The notes under the pieces: model-generated
What the model was told of the DNA's origin: nothing
The model's input: only the letters and a program-made list of their open reading frames with translations
Database searches by the model: none
Position numbers and translations under genes: made by a program
Part shown: positions 23,131 through 31,286 of the stretch, piece by piece
How the letters are laid out: each line of letters begins with the position of its first letter
How positions within the stretch are numbered: position 1 is the stretch's first letter
Assembly (NCBI GenBank): GCA_964463375.1
Contig: CAYXBQ010000026.1
Coordinates: forward strand, 1 to 37,692
DNA from: UMGS1696 sp964463375
GTDB taxonomy: Bacteria > Bacillota > Clostridia > Oscillospirales > CAG-272
Direction of reading: 5' to 3'
DNA: 37,692 nt

Positions 23131-23144
23131 TCTCCTGCAGGAGA
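23131..23144. promoter_or_regulatory. 14-bp perfect palindrome in the oxidoreductase leader
   Basis: TCTCCTGCAGGAGA lies about 35-50 bases downstream of the predicted transcription start and upstream of the ribosome-binding site. Candidate operator for a sugar-responsive regulator. Confidence 0.45.
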
Positions 23145-23185
23145 AATGTCCCCTTTGGGAGAAGCGTCGAAGGTATTCCATGGAT

Positions 23186-23214
23186 AGTATAGCATATATG
23201 CCGCCGGATTGCAA
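23186..23214 (-). promoter_or_regulatory. Promoter of the Gfo/Idh/MocA gene
   Basis: Minus strand TTGCAA (23214-23209), 17-base spacer ending in TGC, TATACT (23191-23186). Confidence 0.75.
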
Positions 23215-23256
23215 TGCTCTTTTGGGAATTTTTACAGAAAATTTTCGCTTCGGCTC

Positions 23257-23748
23257 TCACAGCGTGTGGTAATACACCACGATGTCCTCGTAGCGGGTAT
23301 GCGCCGGTGTGTCTCCCATGCGAAAGCCGCCGGGGATGGTGCCCAAGGGGACAAAGCCTAACTTTTCATAGAGATGCCGTGCCGGTGCATTGGTGGCCAC
23401 CACCGCATTGAATTGCAGGATCCGAAACCCATGCGCCTTTGCCGTGGTCATGCAGTGCCGCACCAGTGCCTCCCCTACGCCACGTCCACGGTGATCGGGG
23501 GAAACCGCATAGCTGGCGTTGGAGATATGCCCGCACCGGCCGATGTTGTTGGGATGCAGGATGTACATCCCCAAAATCGTACCATTTTCTTCCACCACAC
23601 CACAAGCCGTTTGGGAGGCAAAAAATCCCTCTGCCTCTGCAATAGAAAGGGGCTCTGTCTGGGGAAAGGCGATGCCGTCCCGGACAACGATATTCCAAAT
23701 CTGTGTCATAGCGGCCACGTCCGCCGGTGTATACAGTCTCGTTTGCAT
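23257..23748 (-). CDS. GNAT family N-acetyltransferase
   Basis: A 163-residue acetyl-CoA-dependent acetyltransferase. The acetyl-CoA pyrophosphate loop is in VSPDHRGRGVGEALVRHC (about residues 81-98), followed by AKAHGFRILQFNAVVATNAPARHLYEKLGF, the standard motif B ending in YEKLGF. Substrate unknown. AAGGAAGG precedes the ATG at 23748. Single gene with its own promoter. The short gap before the oxidoreductase promoter shows no clear terminator. Confidence 0.92.
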   Translation of the reverse strand: MQTRLYTPADVAAMTQIWNIVVRDGIAFPQTEPLSIAEAEGFFASQTACGVVEENGTILGMYILHPNNIGRCGHISNASYAVSPDHRGRGVGEALVRHCMTTAKAHGFRILQFNAVVATNAPARHLYEKLGFVPLGTIPGGFRMGDTPAHTRYEDIVVYYHTL

Positions 23749-23782
23749 GCTCTGATACCTTCCTTTTCGTTTGCTCGTATGT

Positions 23783-23811
23783 AGTATACCACGATCGTCC
23801 CGGTTTTGCAA
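23783..23811 (-). promoter_or_regulatory. Promoter of the GNAT gene
   Basis: Minus strand TTGCAA (23811-23806), 17-base spacer ending in TGG, TATACT (23788-23783). Confidence 0.75.
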
Positions 23812-23917
23812 GGGTCTGTTTTTTGGGGAACTGTGATGGCATTGCCGTGATCCGTACCCTGCTGCCTTCCCTTTTTTCCGAAACAAAAAATTTTTCGAAA
23901 GAATTTGCCCAATGCTA

Positions 23918-23946
23918 TTGCATTTACGGAGAGAATATGGTACAAT
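23918..23946 (+). promoter_or_regulatory. Promoter of secG
   Basis: TTGCAT (23918-23923), 17-base spacer ending in TGG, TACAAT (23941-23946). About 80 bases of leader follow. Confidence 0.78.
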
Positions 23947-24028
23947 AGATAGGCTAAGTGGTTTTATAAGGGTACTTTTGTGCCCATTCTATTGTCCCAA
24001 AAACACAACGCAGAGTATGGAGGCTATT

Positions 24029-24430
24029 ATGCAAGTCGCAATTGGTATTATTCTGATCATCGCCGCTATCTTCCTGGTCGTTGCTGTACTGATGCAGAAC
24101 GGCAAAGACCACAATCTGTCCGGTACCATCGCCGGTGGGGCTGAGACCTTCTTCGGAAAGACCAAGGGCTCTACCCTGGACAAGAAGCTGTCCAAGCTGA
24201 CCACCATCGTTGCTATCGTTTTCTGTGTGCTGGTGCTGGTGTCCTACCTGATGCAGGATACCACCGACTTCGGCAACCTGATGAGCAACGTGGCTCTGGA
24301 TACCAGTGCTGCCGAGACCGTTGCCGGTGAAGACATCGCCGCTGTAGACGATGCCGCTGACGTGGATGCCGATGCAGATGCAAACGCTGACGCAGCGGAA
24401 GGCGAAGGCGAAGGCGCAGACGCAGAATAA
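24029..24430 (+). CDS. secG: Preprotein translocase subunit SecG
   Basis: A 133-residue protein. The first 77 residues are a standard SecG: membrane segment 1 (VAIGIILIIAAIFLVVAVLM), the conserved cytoplasmic loop with QNGKDHNLSGTIAGGAETFFGKTKG, and membrane segment 2 (LTTIVAIVFCVLVLVSYLM). SecG speeds protein export through SecYEG. The C-terminal 50 residues are an unusual acidic, alanine-rich tail (DAADVDADADANADAAEG). GGAGG precedes the ATG at 24029 by five bases; an upstream in-frame ATG at 24017 overlaps this site. It is followed by a terminator and then rnr, the usual gene neighbour. Confidence 0.93.
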   Translation: MQVAIGIILIIAAIFLVVAVLMQNGKDHNLSGTIAGGAETFFGKTKGSTLDKKLSKLTTIVAIVFCVLVLVSYLMQDTTDFGNLMSNVALDTSAAETVAGEDIAAVDDAADVDADADANADAAEGEGEGADAE

Positions 24431-24445
24431 GATCGAAACATGCCG

Positions 24446-24477
24446 AAAGCGGGACTCACGTGGGTTCCGCTTTTTTG
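24446..24477 (+). terminator. Terminator between secG and rnr
   Basis: AAAGCGG pairs with CCGCTTT, followed by a T run. It lies immediately before rnr, which has no obvious promoter of its own, so rnr may depend on read-through. Confidence 0.8.
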
Positions 24478-24485
24478 TGAAGAAA

Positions 24486-27440
24486 ATGAGAAAAACCACA
24501 GAAAGGATGCAGCATTTGACAAATAAGAAAAATACGTTACTCAAAAGAAAAGAGCCGCTGGACGACGACACCACCGGCATTCGCACCCGCAAGGTACGGT
24601 TCACCGGCGGCGGCTTCGCATTTCCCACACCCGACACGGACGAAAAACCGGCTCGCAAGCGGCAAAGCACCGGGCGAGATGCCATCATCGTAGAAGGCAA
24701 GCATGGGCATGGACTCACCCACACCAACACGCTGACCCCGGAGTCCCTCGAAAAGCGCAAGAAGACCAAGCGCACTCCGGCGGATGGAATGCCGGATCCG
24801 TCGCAAAAGCCCGGCAAGCCCAGTAAGCCCAGTAAGCAAAAGCAAAAGCAAAGCAAGCCCGCCCCCATCATCGTAGAAGCACCGGAGAAGGTGGAGGTGC
24901 AGGAGAAGGTCAGCACGCAAAAGGCTGTCGCCGAGACGGTGTCGGAGGTGCGCCCGATGCAGATGGATGTGACCGCCACGGAAGTCCCCCAGGCAGCTGC
25001 TGTACCGGCGCAGGAAAATGCGACTGCCGGAAACACCAAGAAAAAGAAGAAAAAGAAGACCACACCCGTGGCGGAACCGATCGTAACAGAAGCGGGATCG
25101 GTTGAAGATACAGAACCGACGAAGACTACACCTGTAGAAGAAGCACCTGCTGTGGATCCTTTGGAAAACGGTGAGGAGATGATCGAGCAGACCATCCAGG
25201 AGCTGGTCGCCAATACCACCGAAAAGGCCAAGGCAAAGAAGAAAAAGAAGAAGAAAAAAGCCGCCACGATCCCGGACGAAGCAGCCCAGCCTGCTCCCCA
25301 GCCCACCAAGAAGGCGCAAAACGGGGACAAGGGGATCGAGTGTCGGTTCAGCTACAGCGGTCGTGGCTTTGGCTTTGCCGTTCCCGTAGATCCGGCAGAC
25401 AGCGTGGGGTCGGACATCTTTATCTCCCCCCGTGCCACCCAGGGTGCTATGACCGGGGATGTGGTGCTGGTGCGGCTGATCCGGCGGCCGGGGATCAAAA
25501 ACGGGTCTACTGTACACAGCGTGGAGGGCGAAGTGGTCGGGTTCCGGGAACGCACCGTGGAGGCCATCACCGGCAAGCTGACCGTCGCCGCAGACTATGC
25601 CATGGTCAAGCCGGACAACGACAAGCTGCGGGTGCTGGTGTATGTGCCGCTGGCCGACTGCGACATGCTCGGTGCCAAGAACGGCGACAAGGTGGAGGTC
25701 GTGCCCGACGGCGAACCCTGCTTCACCCGCTCCCGCTCCATCACCATCACCCGGAGACAGTCCAAGGGCTTCCCGGAGGAAGAAATGCCCTTCTTTGACA
25801 CCAAGGGACGGCTTGCGACACTGTTCGGCAGTGGCACCAGCCGGGAGGCCAACTATGCCTCCATCCTCCATGCCAGCGGGATCCGTACGGAATTCCCTCC
25901 CTATGTGAAGCGTGCAGCCAAGGCAGCCGCAGAACAGCCGCTGACCTATGTGGGTCGGGTGGATCTGCGGGATCAGATCATCATGACCATCGATGGCGCC
26001 GATGCCAAGGACCTGGACGATGCCATCTCCCTGCGGAAGAATGCAGAGGGCGACTGGGTATTGGGCGTACACATCGCAGACGTGTCCCACTATGTGCCCT
26101 ACGATTCCTGCGTGGAAAAGGAGGCCAGAGTCCGGGGCACCAGCGTGTACTTCACGGACAAGGTGATCCCCATGCTGCCGGAGGAGCTGTCCAACGGTGC
26201 CTGCTCCCTGAACGCCGGGACAGACAAATACGCCCTGACCTGTGAGATCACCCTCGATCCAAACGGCCAGCGCAAGAAGGTGGAGATCTACAAATCCATC
26301 CTGCGCAGTGCCGTCCGTGGGGTGTACAGCGAAGTCAATCGGCTGCTGGACAACGCCTCGTTGTTGGGTAACCAGTCACTGGGTAACCAGTTGCTGGATA
26401 TTGGTGAACCGGAGGCAGCTCTGGTGGAGAAATACCGGCTGGTGCTGCCCATGCTGCGGGAGCTGCACACCCTATATGGGGTGCTGTACAAGCGAGCCAG
26501 TGACCGGGGTGCCATGGAGCTTGCCGATGCCGAAGCACAGATCGTGCTGGGTGCCGATGGGTATCCGGTGGAGATCCTGCGCCGGGAACGGGGAGACGCG
26601 GAAAAGATCATCGAGCAGTGTATGCTGCAAGCCAATATGGCGGTGGCAGAGACCCTGCGAAAGCTGGAGCTGCCTTGCCTGTACCGGGTACACGATACGC
26701 CGGACAAAGAGAAGCTCCGTGGCTTTGCCATCTATGCCCACAACCTGGGGCTGCCCACCTTCGGGCTCACGGCGGACAACGGGTCGGAGGAAGTGGGGCT
26801 GACGGAGAAGCTCATGGGGATCATTGCCGAAGCCAACCGCCGGGGGATCGGGGACATTGTGTCCTCCATGCTGCTGCGGTCTATGATGAAGGCAAAATAT
26901 GTGGCAACGCCCGGTGCCCACTTTGGGTTGGGTGCGGAGACCTACTGCCACTTCACCTCCCCCATTCGCCGGTACCCGGACCTGTTCGTCCACAACGTGC
27001 TGACGGCCGTGCTGCCCTACACCGACAATGGTCGGCTCCGTGCAGATACGAGCCTGCCGCCGGAAGCCTTCCCGCAGACCTTAGCCACAGCGGCACCGGA
27101 GCGTGGTATATCCTCGTCGGAGACCGAGATCAATGCCCAGCAGGCCGAATGGAAGATCGAGGATCTGTACATGGCGTTGTACATGGCCGACAAGGTGGGG
27201 CAGATCTTCGATGTGACGGTGGTATCCGTGATGAAGTTCGGGCTGTTCGTCCAGTGCGAAAACCTGGTGGAGGGGATGATCCCCACGCCGCTGTTCCCGG
27301 ATGCGGTGGTCAACGAGGCCTTCTGCACCCTGCGATCCTGCGGTGCGCTGTATACGCTGGGCACCAAGATGCAGGCACGCCTTGTGGAAGCCGACCCTGC
27401 CAGCGGCCGGATCACCTTTGCCCCTTTGCAAACTGTATAA
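24486..27440 (+). CDS. rnr: Ribonuclease R with a long lysine-rich N-terminus
   Basis: A 3'-5' exoribonuclease of about 984 residues; family members are usually 700-800. Residues 1-275 are low-complexity, with blocks of 7-8 lysines (about 180-187 and 248-255) and Pro/Glu/Thr-rich linkers. A cold-shock-like region follows (IECRFSYSGRGFGFAVP), then the RNB catalytic domain with DGADAKDLDDAISL (the metal-binding aspartates), VHIADVSHYV, and the HFTSPIRRYPDL signature, and finally an S1 domain (FDVTVVSVMKFGLFVQ). It degrades structured RNA. The start is uncertain: ATG 24486, ATG 24507 or TTG 24516, the last having the best-spaced AAAGGA. Confidence 0.9.
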   Translation: MRKTTERMQHLTNKKNTLLKRKEPLDDDTTGIRTRKVRFTGGGFAFPTPDTDEKPARKRQSTGRDAIIVEGKHGHGLTHTNTLTPESLEKRKKTKRTPADGMPDPSQKPGKPSKPSKQKQKQSKPAPIIVEAPEKVEVQEKVSTQKAVAETVSEVRPMQMDVTATEVPQAAAVPAQENATAGNTKKKKKKKTTPVAEPIVTEAGSVEDTEPTKTTPVEEAPAVDPLENGEEMIEQTIQELVANTTEKAKAKKKKKKKKAATIPDEAAQPAPQPTKKAQNGDKGIECRFSYSGRGFGFAVPVDPADSVGSDIFISPRATQGAMTGDVVLVRLIRRPGIKNGSTVHSVEGEVVGFRERTVEAITGKLTVAADYAMVKPDNDKLRVLVYVPLADCDMLGAKNGDKVEVVPDGEPCFTRSRSITITRRQSKGFPEEEMPFFDTKGRLATLFGSGTSREANYASILHASGIRTEFPPYVKRAAKAAAEQPLTYVGRVDLRDQIIMTIDGADAKDLDDAISLRKNAEGDWVLGVHIADVSHYVPYDSCVEKEARVRGTSVYFTDKVIPMLPEELSNGACSLNAGTDKYALTCEITLDPNGQRKKVEIYKSILRSAVRGVYSEVNRLLDNASLLGNQSLGNQLLDIGEPEAALVEKYRLVLPMLRELHTLYGVLYKRASDRGAMELADAEAQIVLGADGYPVEILRRERGDAEKIIEQCMLQANMAVAETLRKLELPCLYRVHDTPDKEKLRGFAIYAHNLGLPTFGLTADNGSEEVGLTEKLMGIIAEANRRGIGDIVSSMLLRSMMKAKYVATPGAHFGLGAETYCHFTSPIRRYPDLFVHNVLTAVLPYTDNGRLRADTSLPPEAFPQTLATAAPERGISSSETEINAQQAEWKIEDLYMALYMADKVGQIFDVTVVSVMKFGLFVQCENLVEGMIPTPLFPDAVVNEAFCTLRSCGALYTLGTKMQARLVEADPASGRITFAPLQTV

Positions 27441-27456
27441 CAGACGAAAGCCTGCC

Positions 27457-27490
27457 AAAAGCGGTGGAGAACATGCTCTGCCGCTTTTTT
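27457..27490 (+). terminator. Terminator of rnr
   Basis: AAAAGCGG and CCGCTTTT close a stem followed by T. Confidence 0.85.
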
Positions 27491-27497
27491 CATGCAA

Positions 27498-27530
27498 AAA
27501 TGTACCCCCGATTTTGTGGGATCGGGGGAT
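27498..27530 (-). terminator. Terminator of the DUF11 gene
   Basis: Minus strand: CCCCCGAT and ATCGGGGG pair around an eight-base loop, followed by TACATTTTT. Confidence 0.65.
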
Positions 27531-27544
27531 GGGGGAGCTATTGC

Positions 27545-28402
27545 TTATCGCATTTGCACACCGGTGGCTGTGATCACAAGCTCTGCCACGCCGGGTTGCA
27601 GGTTCCATTCGCCGGTGGTGGTGTCCTGGGTGTAGGTGGCGGCGGGAACGGCGATGGTGCCGGTGGTGGTGAACTGGCCTGTGGTATTGTCGTAGGTGTA
27701 GTCGGTGCCTTCTGTCCAGGGCTGACCGGCGTAGGTGACGGTGAGGCCGGTGGCGGTGGTCTCAAAGGTATCGGCGATCACGGCTTCGTCGGCGGCTGTC
27801 ACCGGTGTATTGCCCGTGTTCTGGATCACAAAGGTGTAGGTGACCGTACCATTGTCCGTGATCACAGCGGGGCAAATGGCCTTGGTGATGGTCAGTGCCG
27901 GGCTGTCCTCTGCCGTGATGGTCTCGGTAGCGGTCAGCGAGGTGGTCATACCGCCGCCGGTCAGGGTCGCTGTGTTGCGGATGGTGGAACCGGAGGCCGG
28001 TGGTGCATAGCGGTTGACCACGGCACTGTAGATCACCAGCAGATTTCCCCCGGCCGGCACGGTCAGCCCGGCGATGGTCAGCGGTGCGGTGACGGTGGGG
28101 GTCTGTTGCAGGGTGCCGTTTTCGTATACCAGCACGGAGTCCTCCACATAGGTCAGCGGGGTCAGGGTGGTCTCGCCAAAGGTGTAGGCACCTAAGTCAT
28201 CGGTGAGGGTCAGGTTCGTGTACGGAGCGGTGCCGGCGTTGCGGATGCTGACGGCGTAGGTCACGGTGTCCCCCGGCACATAGGCCCCACGGACTGCGGT
28301 TTTGGTCAGCTGCAAAACCTCGGTGATCTCTCCTTGTACCACATTGGAGTTGATCACGGTATTGCCAAGAGACAGGGTCGCCCGGTTTTGAAAGGTTGCC
28401 AT
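27545..28402 (-). CDS. DUF11 domain protein
   Basis: A 285-residue beta-rich protein with two repeats of the DUF11-type module: LTKTAVRGAYVPGDTVTYAV followed by SIRNAGTAPYTNLTLTDDLG, and LTITKAICPAVITDNGTVTY followed by TFVIQNTGNTPVT. Each begins with K-A or K-T, then PGD or DNGTVTY and NxG. DUF11 repeats usually belong to long secreted adhesin-like proteins, but this one starts MATFQNRATLSLG with no signal peptide and no anchor. Similar short stand-alone forms occur in Clostridia, where export route and role are unclear. AGGAGG lies nine bases before the ATG at 28402. Confidence 0.85.
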   Translation of the reverse strand: MATFQNRATLSLGNTVINSNVVQGEITEVLQLTKTAVRGAYVPGDTVTYAVSIRNAGTAPYTNLTLTDDLGAYTFGETTLTPLTYVEDSVLVYENGTLQQTPTVTAPLTIAGLTVPAGGNLLVIYSAVVNRYAPPASGSTIRNTATLTGGGMTTSLTATETITAEDSPALTITKAICPAVITDNGTVTYTFVIQNTGNTPVTAADEAVIADTFETTATGLTVTYAGQPWTEGTDYTYDNTTGQFTTTGTIAVPAATYTQDTTTGEWNLQPGVAELVITATGVQMR

Positions 28403-28438
28403 TTTTTGTTTCCTCCTGCTTTTGGGGTACGAGATAGA

Positions 28439-28452
28439 CACGCTATAGCGTG
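28439..28452. promoter_or_regulatory. 14-bp palindrome upstream of the DUF11 gene
   Basis: CACGCTATAGCGTG is a perfect palindrome about 40 bases before the start codon, possibly an operator. The rest of 28403-28620 shows no clear promoter or gene; a TGCATATACT extended -10 candidate for the minus strand lies near 28480. Confidence 0.45.
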
Positions 28453-28627
28453 CTATTGACACACATTTGCGTCTATGGACAGTATATGCAGAGGGGAGAT
28501 GCAAAGTTAGAAATACGATTGACACGCCGCAATAATTTGTTCGCAAATTTGTTTCAGCTAAAATACATAAATTCAGGCATGGATTTTTCCGCATCTATAT
28601 AAATATAATTTTTCTTTTGAACAGATG

Positions 28628-28656
28628 TTGACAGCACAACATAAATCGTGTACAAT
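28628..28656 (+). promoter_or_regulatory. Promoter of the interrupted peptidase gene
   Basis: TTGACA (28628-28633), 17-base spacer, TACAAT (28651-28656). It still looks functional. Confidence 0.78.
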
Positions 28657-28767
28657 AGAGTTACAAGAAACGGTAATACATGGCGTACACAGTCGAGAGG
28701 AATTCTGCATCCAAACTTGATCGTGCAAACCATTGTTACATAAATCTTATTTTCATGGAGGCTCAAT

Positions 28768-29895
28768 ATGAAAAGAGTTCTTACGTACGTTCTGGCAATC
28801 TTGATGTTGTAAGTATGTTTCACCAATACTGTATTGGCAGACGTTCCTTCTCTTGAAGACGATATTGTAGCATCATGAGATTTGACAGCTGAGAGAGAAT
28901 CCATCCTCGAAATGCTTTCTTTCGTAGAGATGGACAAGGAAGCAATTGGCTTAGGTGATACCGATTTTGAGATGCTGGAAATCGGTAACAAAATTTATCG
29001 GTATGCTTTGACCGATGAAGGTGCAGAACAAACAGGATATTCATATCCTATCTTTTACGATGATGAAATCGTAATGGTTGCTACGAAGGATCAAAGTAAT
29101 CAGATTCAAATCAGCACCTATGAAGCAGATGTGATTCGAGAGCATGAACTGGATAGCGTTGCACTGGTGTACGCAGCTGACGATATGTACTTGTATGATG
29201 GTATAACATGGATACTGGTGAACGAGTACGAAGACGAAAGCGAAGACAGGGTAACTTTGGATGACTTCATTGATAGCAACACAATTCAAATGATGTCTCA
29301 AGAAAGTCCTGTATTTATTGTAACAAATACATCTGACAGAGAATCACTGAACTATTCTGCTGTTTCGGATGTGTTATCTACCAGAAGCACAAACGCATAT
29401 TATTCTTGTACAGTCGATTTCTTGTATCAAAACTATTCTTATGACTGTTGGGCTGCAACTGTTGCCATGGTAACCAATTATATGACTAACACATCTTATA
29501 GCACGCAAGATGTGTTTGATTCATACAATTATGACAGTTCAACCGCTCCCAATTACATTCAATTGGCTACAATCATTCGTTCAGATTATTCATGTGGTAA
29601 TTACTATGGGAAATCGTATTCTCCTACGGACAGTACAATCAAAACAAATATGATTAATTACAGTCCTGTTGTGGGTTGTTTTAGATTGGCTGGAAGCAGT
29701 ACAACTGGCCATGCAACGGTAATAGATGCGTATAGCACTTCCGGTTACATTCGTGTGTGTGACCCTTCTGCAGGACGAGTTTACGTATACCGAAATACAA
29801 CCGATGAATACCAAAATTATTACGGTGAATATACATACGAAAGTCCCAGCTCTGGTAATTTGTTGATTCTGGAGAAATATATTTCCATATATTGA
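28768..29895 (+). pseudogene. Exported C39/papain-like cysteine peptidase, two premature stops
   Basis: From the ATG at 28768 (ATGGAGG upstream) the frame encodes MKRVLTYVLAILML, a signal-peptide start, then TAA at codon 15 (28810-28812). It continues as a plausible signal end and pro-region and meets TGA at codon 37 (28876-28878). The remaining 339 codons are open. Near the end is a peptidase_C39-like domain: SYDCWAATVAMVTNYM with the catalytic Cys, GHATVIDAYS with the His, and CDPSAG with the likely Asp. Without the first part the protein would lack a signal peptide and any good start (only a TTG at 28882). Sequence is markedly AT-rich compared with the flanks, suggesting transfer. The small membrane-protein gene follows 11 bases later. 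Confidence 0.78.
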
Positions 29896-29906
29896 GGAGA
29901 TTCCAT

Positions 29907-30404
29907 ATGGCAAAACGGTACAAAGTTACGTTAACCTTATGCATCATTGTAATCGTGCTTCTTGCCGTGGTTGTTGCATTGCAAGTCTACATGACTACCG
30001 GTTTTACTTATGAATCATTTCGTTCCATCGAAAAGCGTAATGATATTGAAAAATATACCTATACGTTGGGGGTACACGAGGTGGAATATGAGTTGCCTTC
30101 CTCTGATATGGATTTCTTCTCATGCGTATACGGATTGCGATTGTATTTTCCCTATAGCTGGATCTCCTGGAAAGATGAAATGACATTGGGCGGTGGAAAC
30201 CAGGTATTGAAAGTATATATGGCAAATGGGGAAATACACACGATCTGCCCTGGTAGATCGACCTCCTTTTTCGGACGAGAACTGGGAACCGTTACCATCG
30301 ATGGTGTCACATATGTAACGGACTACTGGTATTGCAACGCTCTATCGAATATGCTTGGATGTTACTATCACGATAGATTGGATTATGTGAAGGAAGTATC
30401 TTAA
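29907..30404 (+). CDS. Single-pass membrane protein of unknown function
   Basis: A 165-residue protein that I do not recognise. One N-terminal membrane segment (about 8-30, TLCIIVIVLLAVVVALQVYM) is followed by a soluble, aromatic-rich domain with four cysteines (CVYG, ICPG, YWYCN, GCYY) that would lie outside the cell. AGGAG precedes the ATG at 29907, and only 11 bases separate it from the interrupted peptidase gene, so the two form an operon and share the same low-GC composition. The role may be linked to the peptidase (partner, substrate or immunity-type protein); nothing in the sequence decides this. Confidence 0.72.
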   Translation: MAKRYKVTLTLCIIVIVLLAVVVALQVYMTTGFTYESFRSIEKRNDIEKYTYTLGVHEVEYELPSSDMDFFSCVYGLRLYFPYSWISWKDEMTLGGGNQVLKVYMANGEIHTICPGRSTSFFGRELGTVTIDGVTYVTDYWYCNALSNMLGCYYHDRLDYVKEVS

Positions 30405-30421
30405 ACACTCTGTATCAAAAA

Positions 30422-30455
30422 CTTATCTTCATAAAAATGGAGATAGGCTTTTTTT
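30422..30455 (+). terminator. Terminator of the AT-rich peptidase unit
   Basis: An 11-bp stem, CTTATCTTCAT with ATGGAGATAGG (G-U pairs included), AAAA loop, then a long T run. Confidence 0.85.
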
Positions 30456-30492
30456 GCTCCCGTAGCATTAAAGCTTTCTCCAAAATCCCCTC

Positions 30493-30521
30493 TTGACAAA
30501 TCCCGCCAAACATGATACACT
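30493..30521 (+). promoter_or_regulatory. Promoter of the sulfotransferase unit
   Basis: TTGACA (30493-30498), 17-base spacer, TACACT (30516-30521). Confidence 0.78.
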
Positions 30522-30566
30522 GATACCGTACAAAAACCTACCTTAACGTATTGGAGGACTACACAT

Positions 30567-31286
30567 ATGATGATCACTGTGATCGGCAGAGGACATGGCG
30601 GCACCCGGTCTATGTCCCACACCTTAACGGCCAGCGGCGTGTTTATGGGCGAACCCCTGAACAAGTCCGGCGACCTGATCCCACCGGAGCAGATGTACGA
30701 TGCCTGCCGGGTATTCGCACACTATGTAGACTATCTGGGCAACAACAAATGGGACTTCTCCCGTGCCCTGACCTGCGAGATCCCCCAGGAATTCAAGACC
30801 CTGATCGAGGGCTTTCTCCATTCCGTGCTGGAATCCAAAGCGGAAAACAAGGGCTGGAAGATCCCGGAGACCACGCTGGTCTATCCCTGGATCGTGCGGA
30901 TGTTCCCCGACATCCAGTACATCCATTGGGTACGTGACCCCCGTGACTGCATCTTAGGCGCACACGTGACGGACGACCTGAACACCTTTGGCATCCAGTA
31001 CGACAAGACCGACGATATCCGCACCAATCGTGCCATCAGCTGGTACTACCAGAGAGAGATCATGCACGCCACCCCCGCTCCGAAGAACCTGATCTCCGTG
31101 CGCTTCGAGGATATGGTGTTCCATCAGGACGAGACCTTAGCCAGACTGGAAAAGTTCCTTGGCATCCCCATGGCGAAGATCGAGATGCGCCCCGACTCCG
31201 TAGGCCGGTACAAGACCGACGACGGCGTGCATATGTTTGACTTCTTCCGGGCCGAAATGGACGAGCTGGGCTACGAGGCAGAATAA
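30567..31286 (+). CDS. P-loop sulfotransferase-family protein
   Basis: A 239-residue protein with the sulfotransferase fold: the 5'-phosphosulfate-binding loop near the N-terminus (GRGHGGTRSMSHTL, residues 7-20), the 3'-phosphate-binding segment WVRDPRD (about 126-132), and RFEDMVFHQDETLARLEKFLG, the usual C-terminal helix region. Such enzymes transfer sulfate from PAPS to sugars or other acceptors; some relatives have other roles. The acceptor is unknown and no PAPS-synthesis genes are in the window. GGAGG precedes ATGATG at 30567; the second ATG is three bases on. The DUF4838 gene starts directly at the next base after its stop. Confidence 0.82.
   Translation: MMITVIGRGHGGTRSMSHTLTASGVFMGEPLNKSGDLIPPEQMYDACRVFAHYVDYLGNNKWDFSRALTCEIPQEFKTLIEGFLHSVLESKAENKGWKIPETTLVYPWIVRMFPDIQYIHWVRDPRDCILGAHVTDDLNTFGIQYDKTDDIRTNRAISWYYQREIMHATPAPKNLISVRFEDMVFHQDETLARLEKFLGIPMAKIEMRPDSVGRYKTDDGVHMFDFFRAEMDELGYEAE

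Noticed and set aside
24537..26090. 517-codon minus-strand frame opposite rnr
   Set aside because: Its leucine/glycine-rich sequence mirrors the lysine-rich and RNB coding strand; no family features.
9972..28878. Stop-codon reassignment to explain the premature stops
   Set aside because: The stops are both TAA and TGA, occur in only two genes, and all other genes use these codons as ordinary stops.
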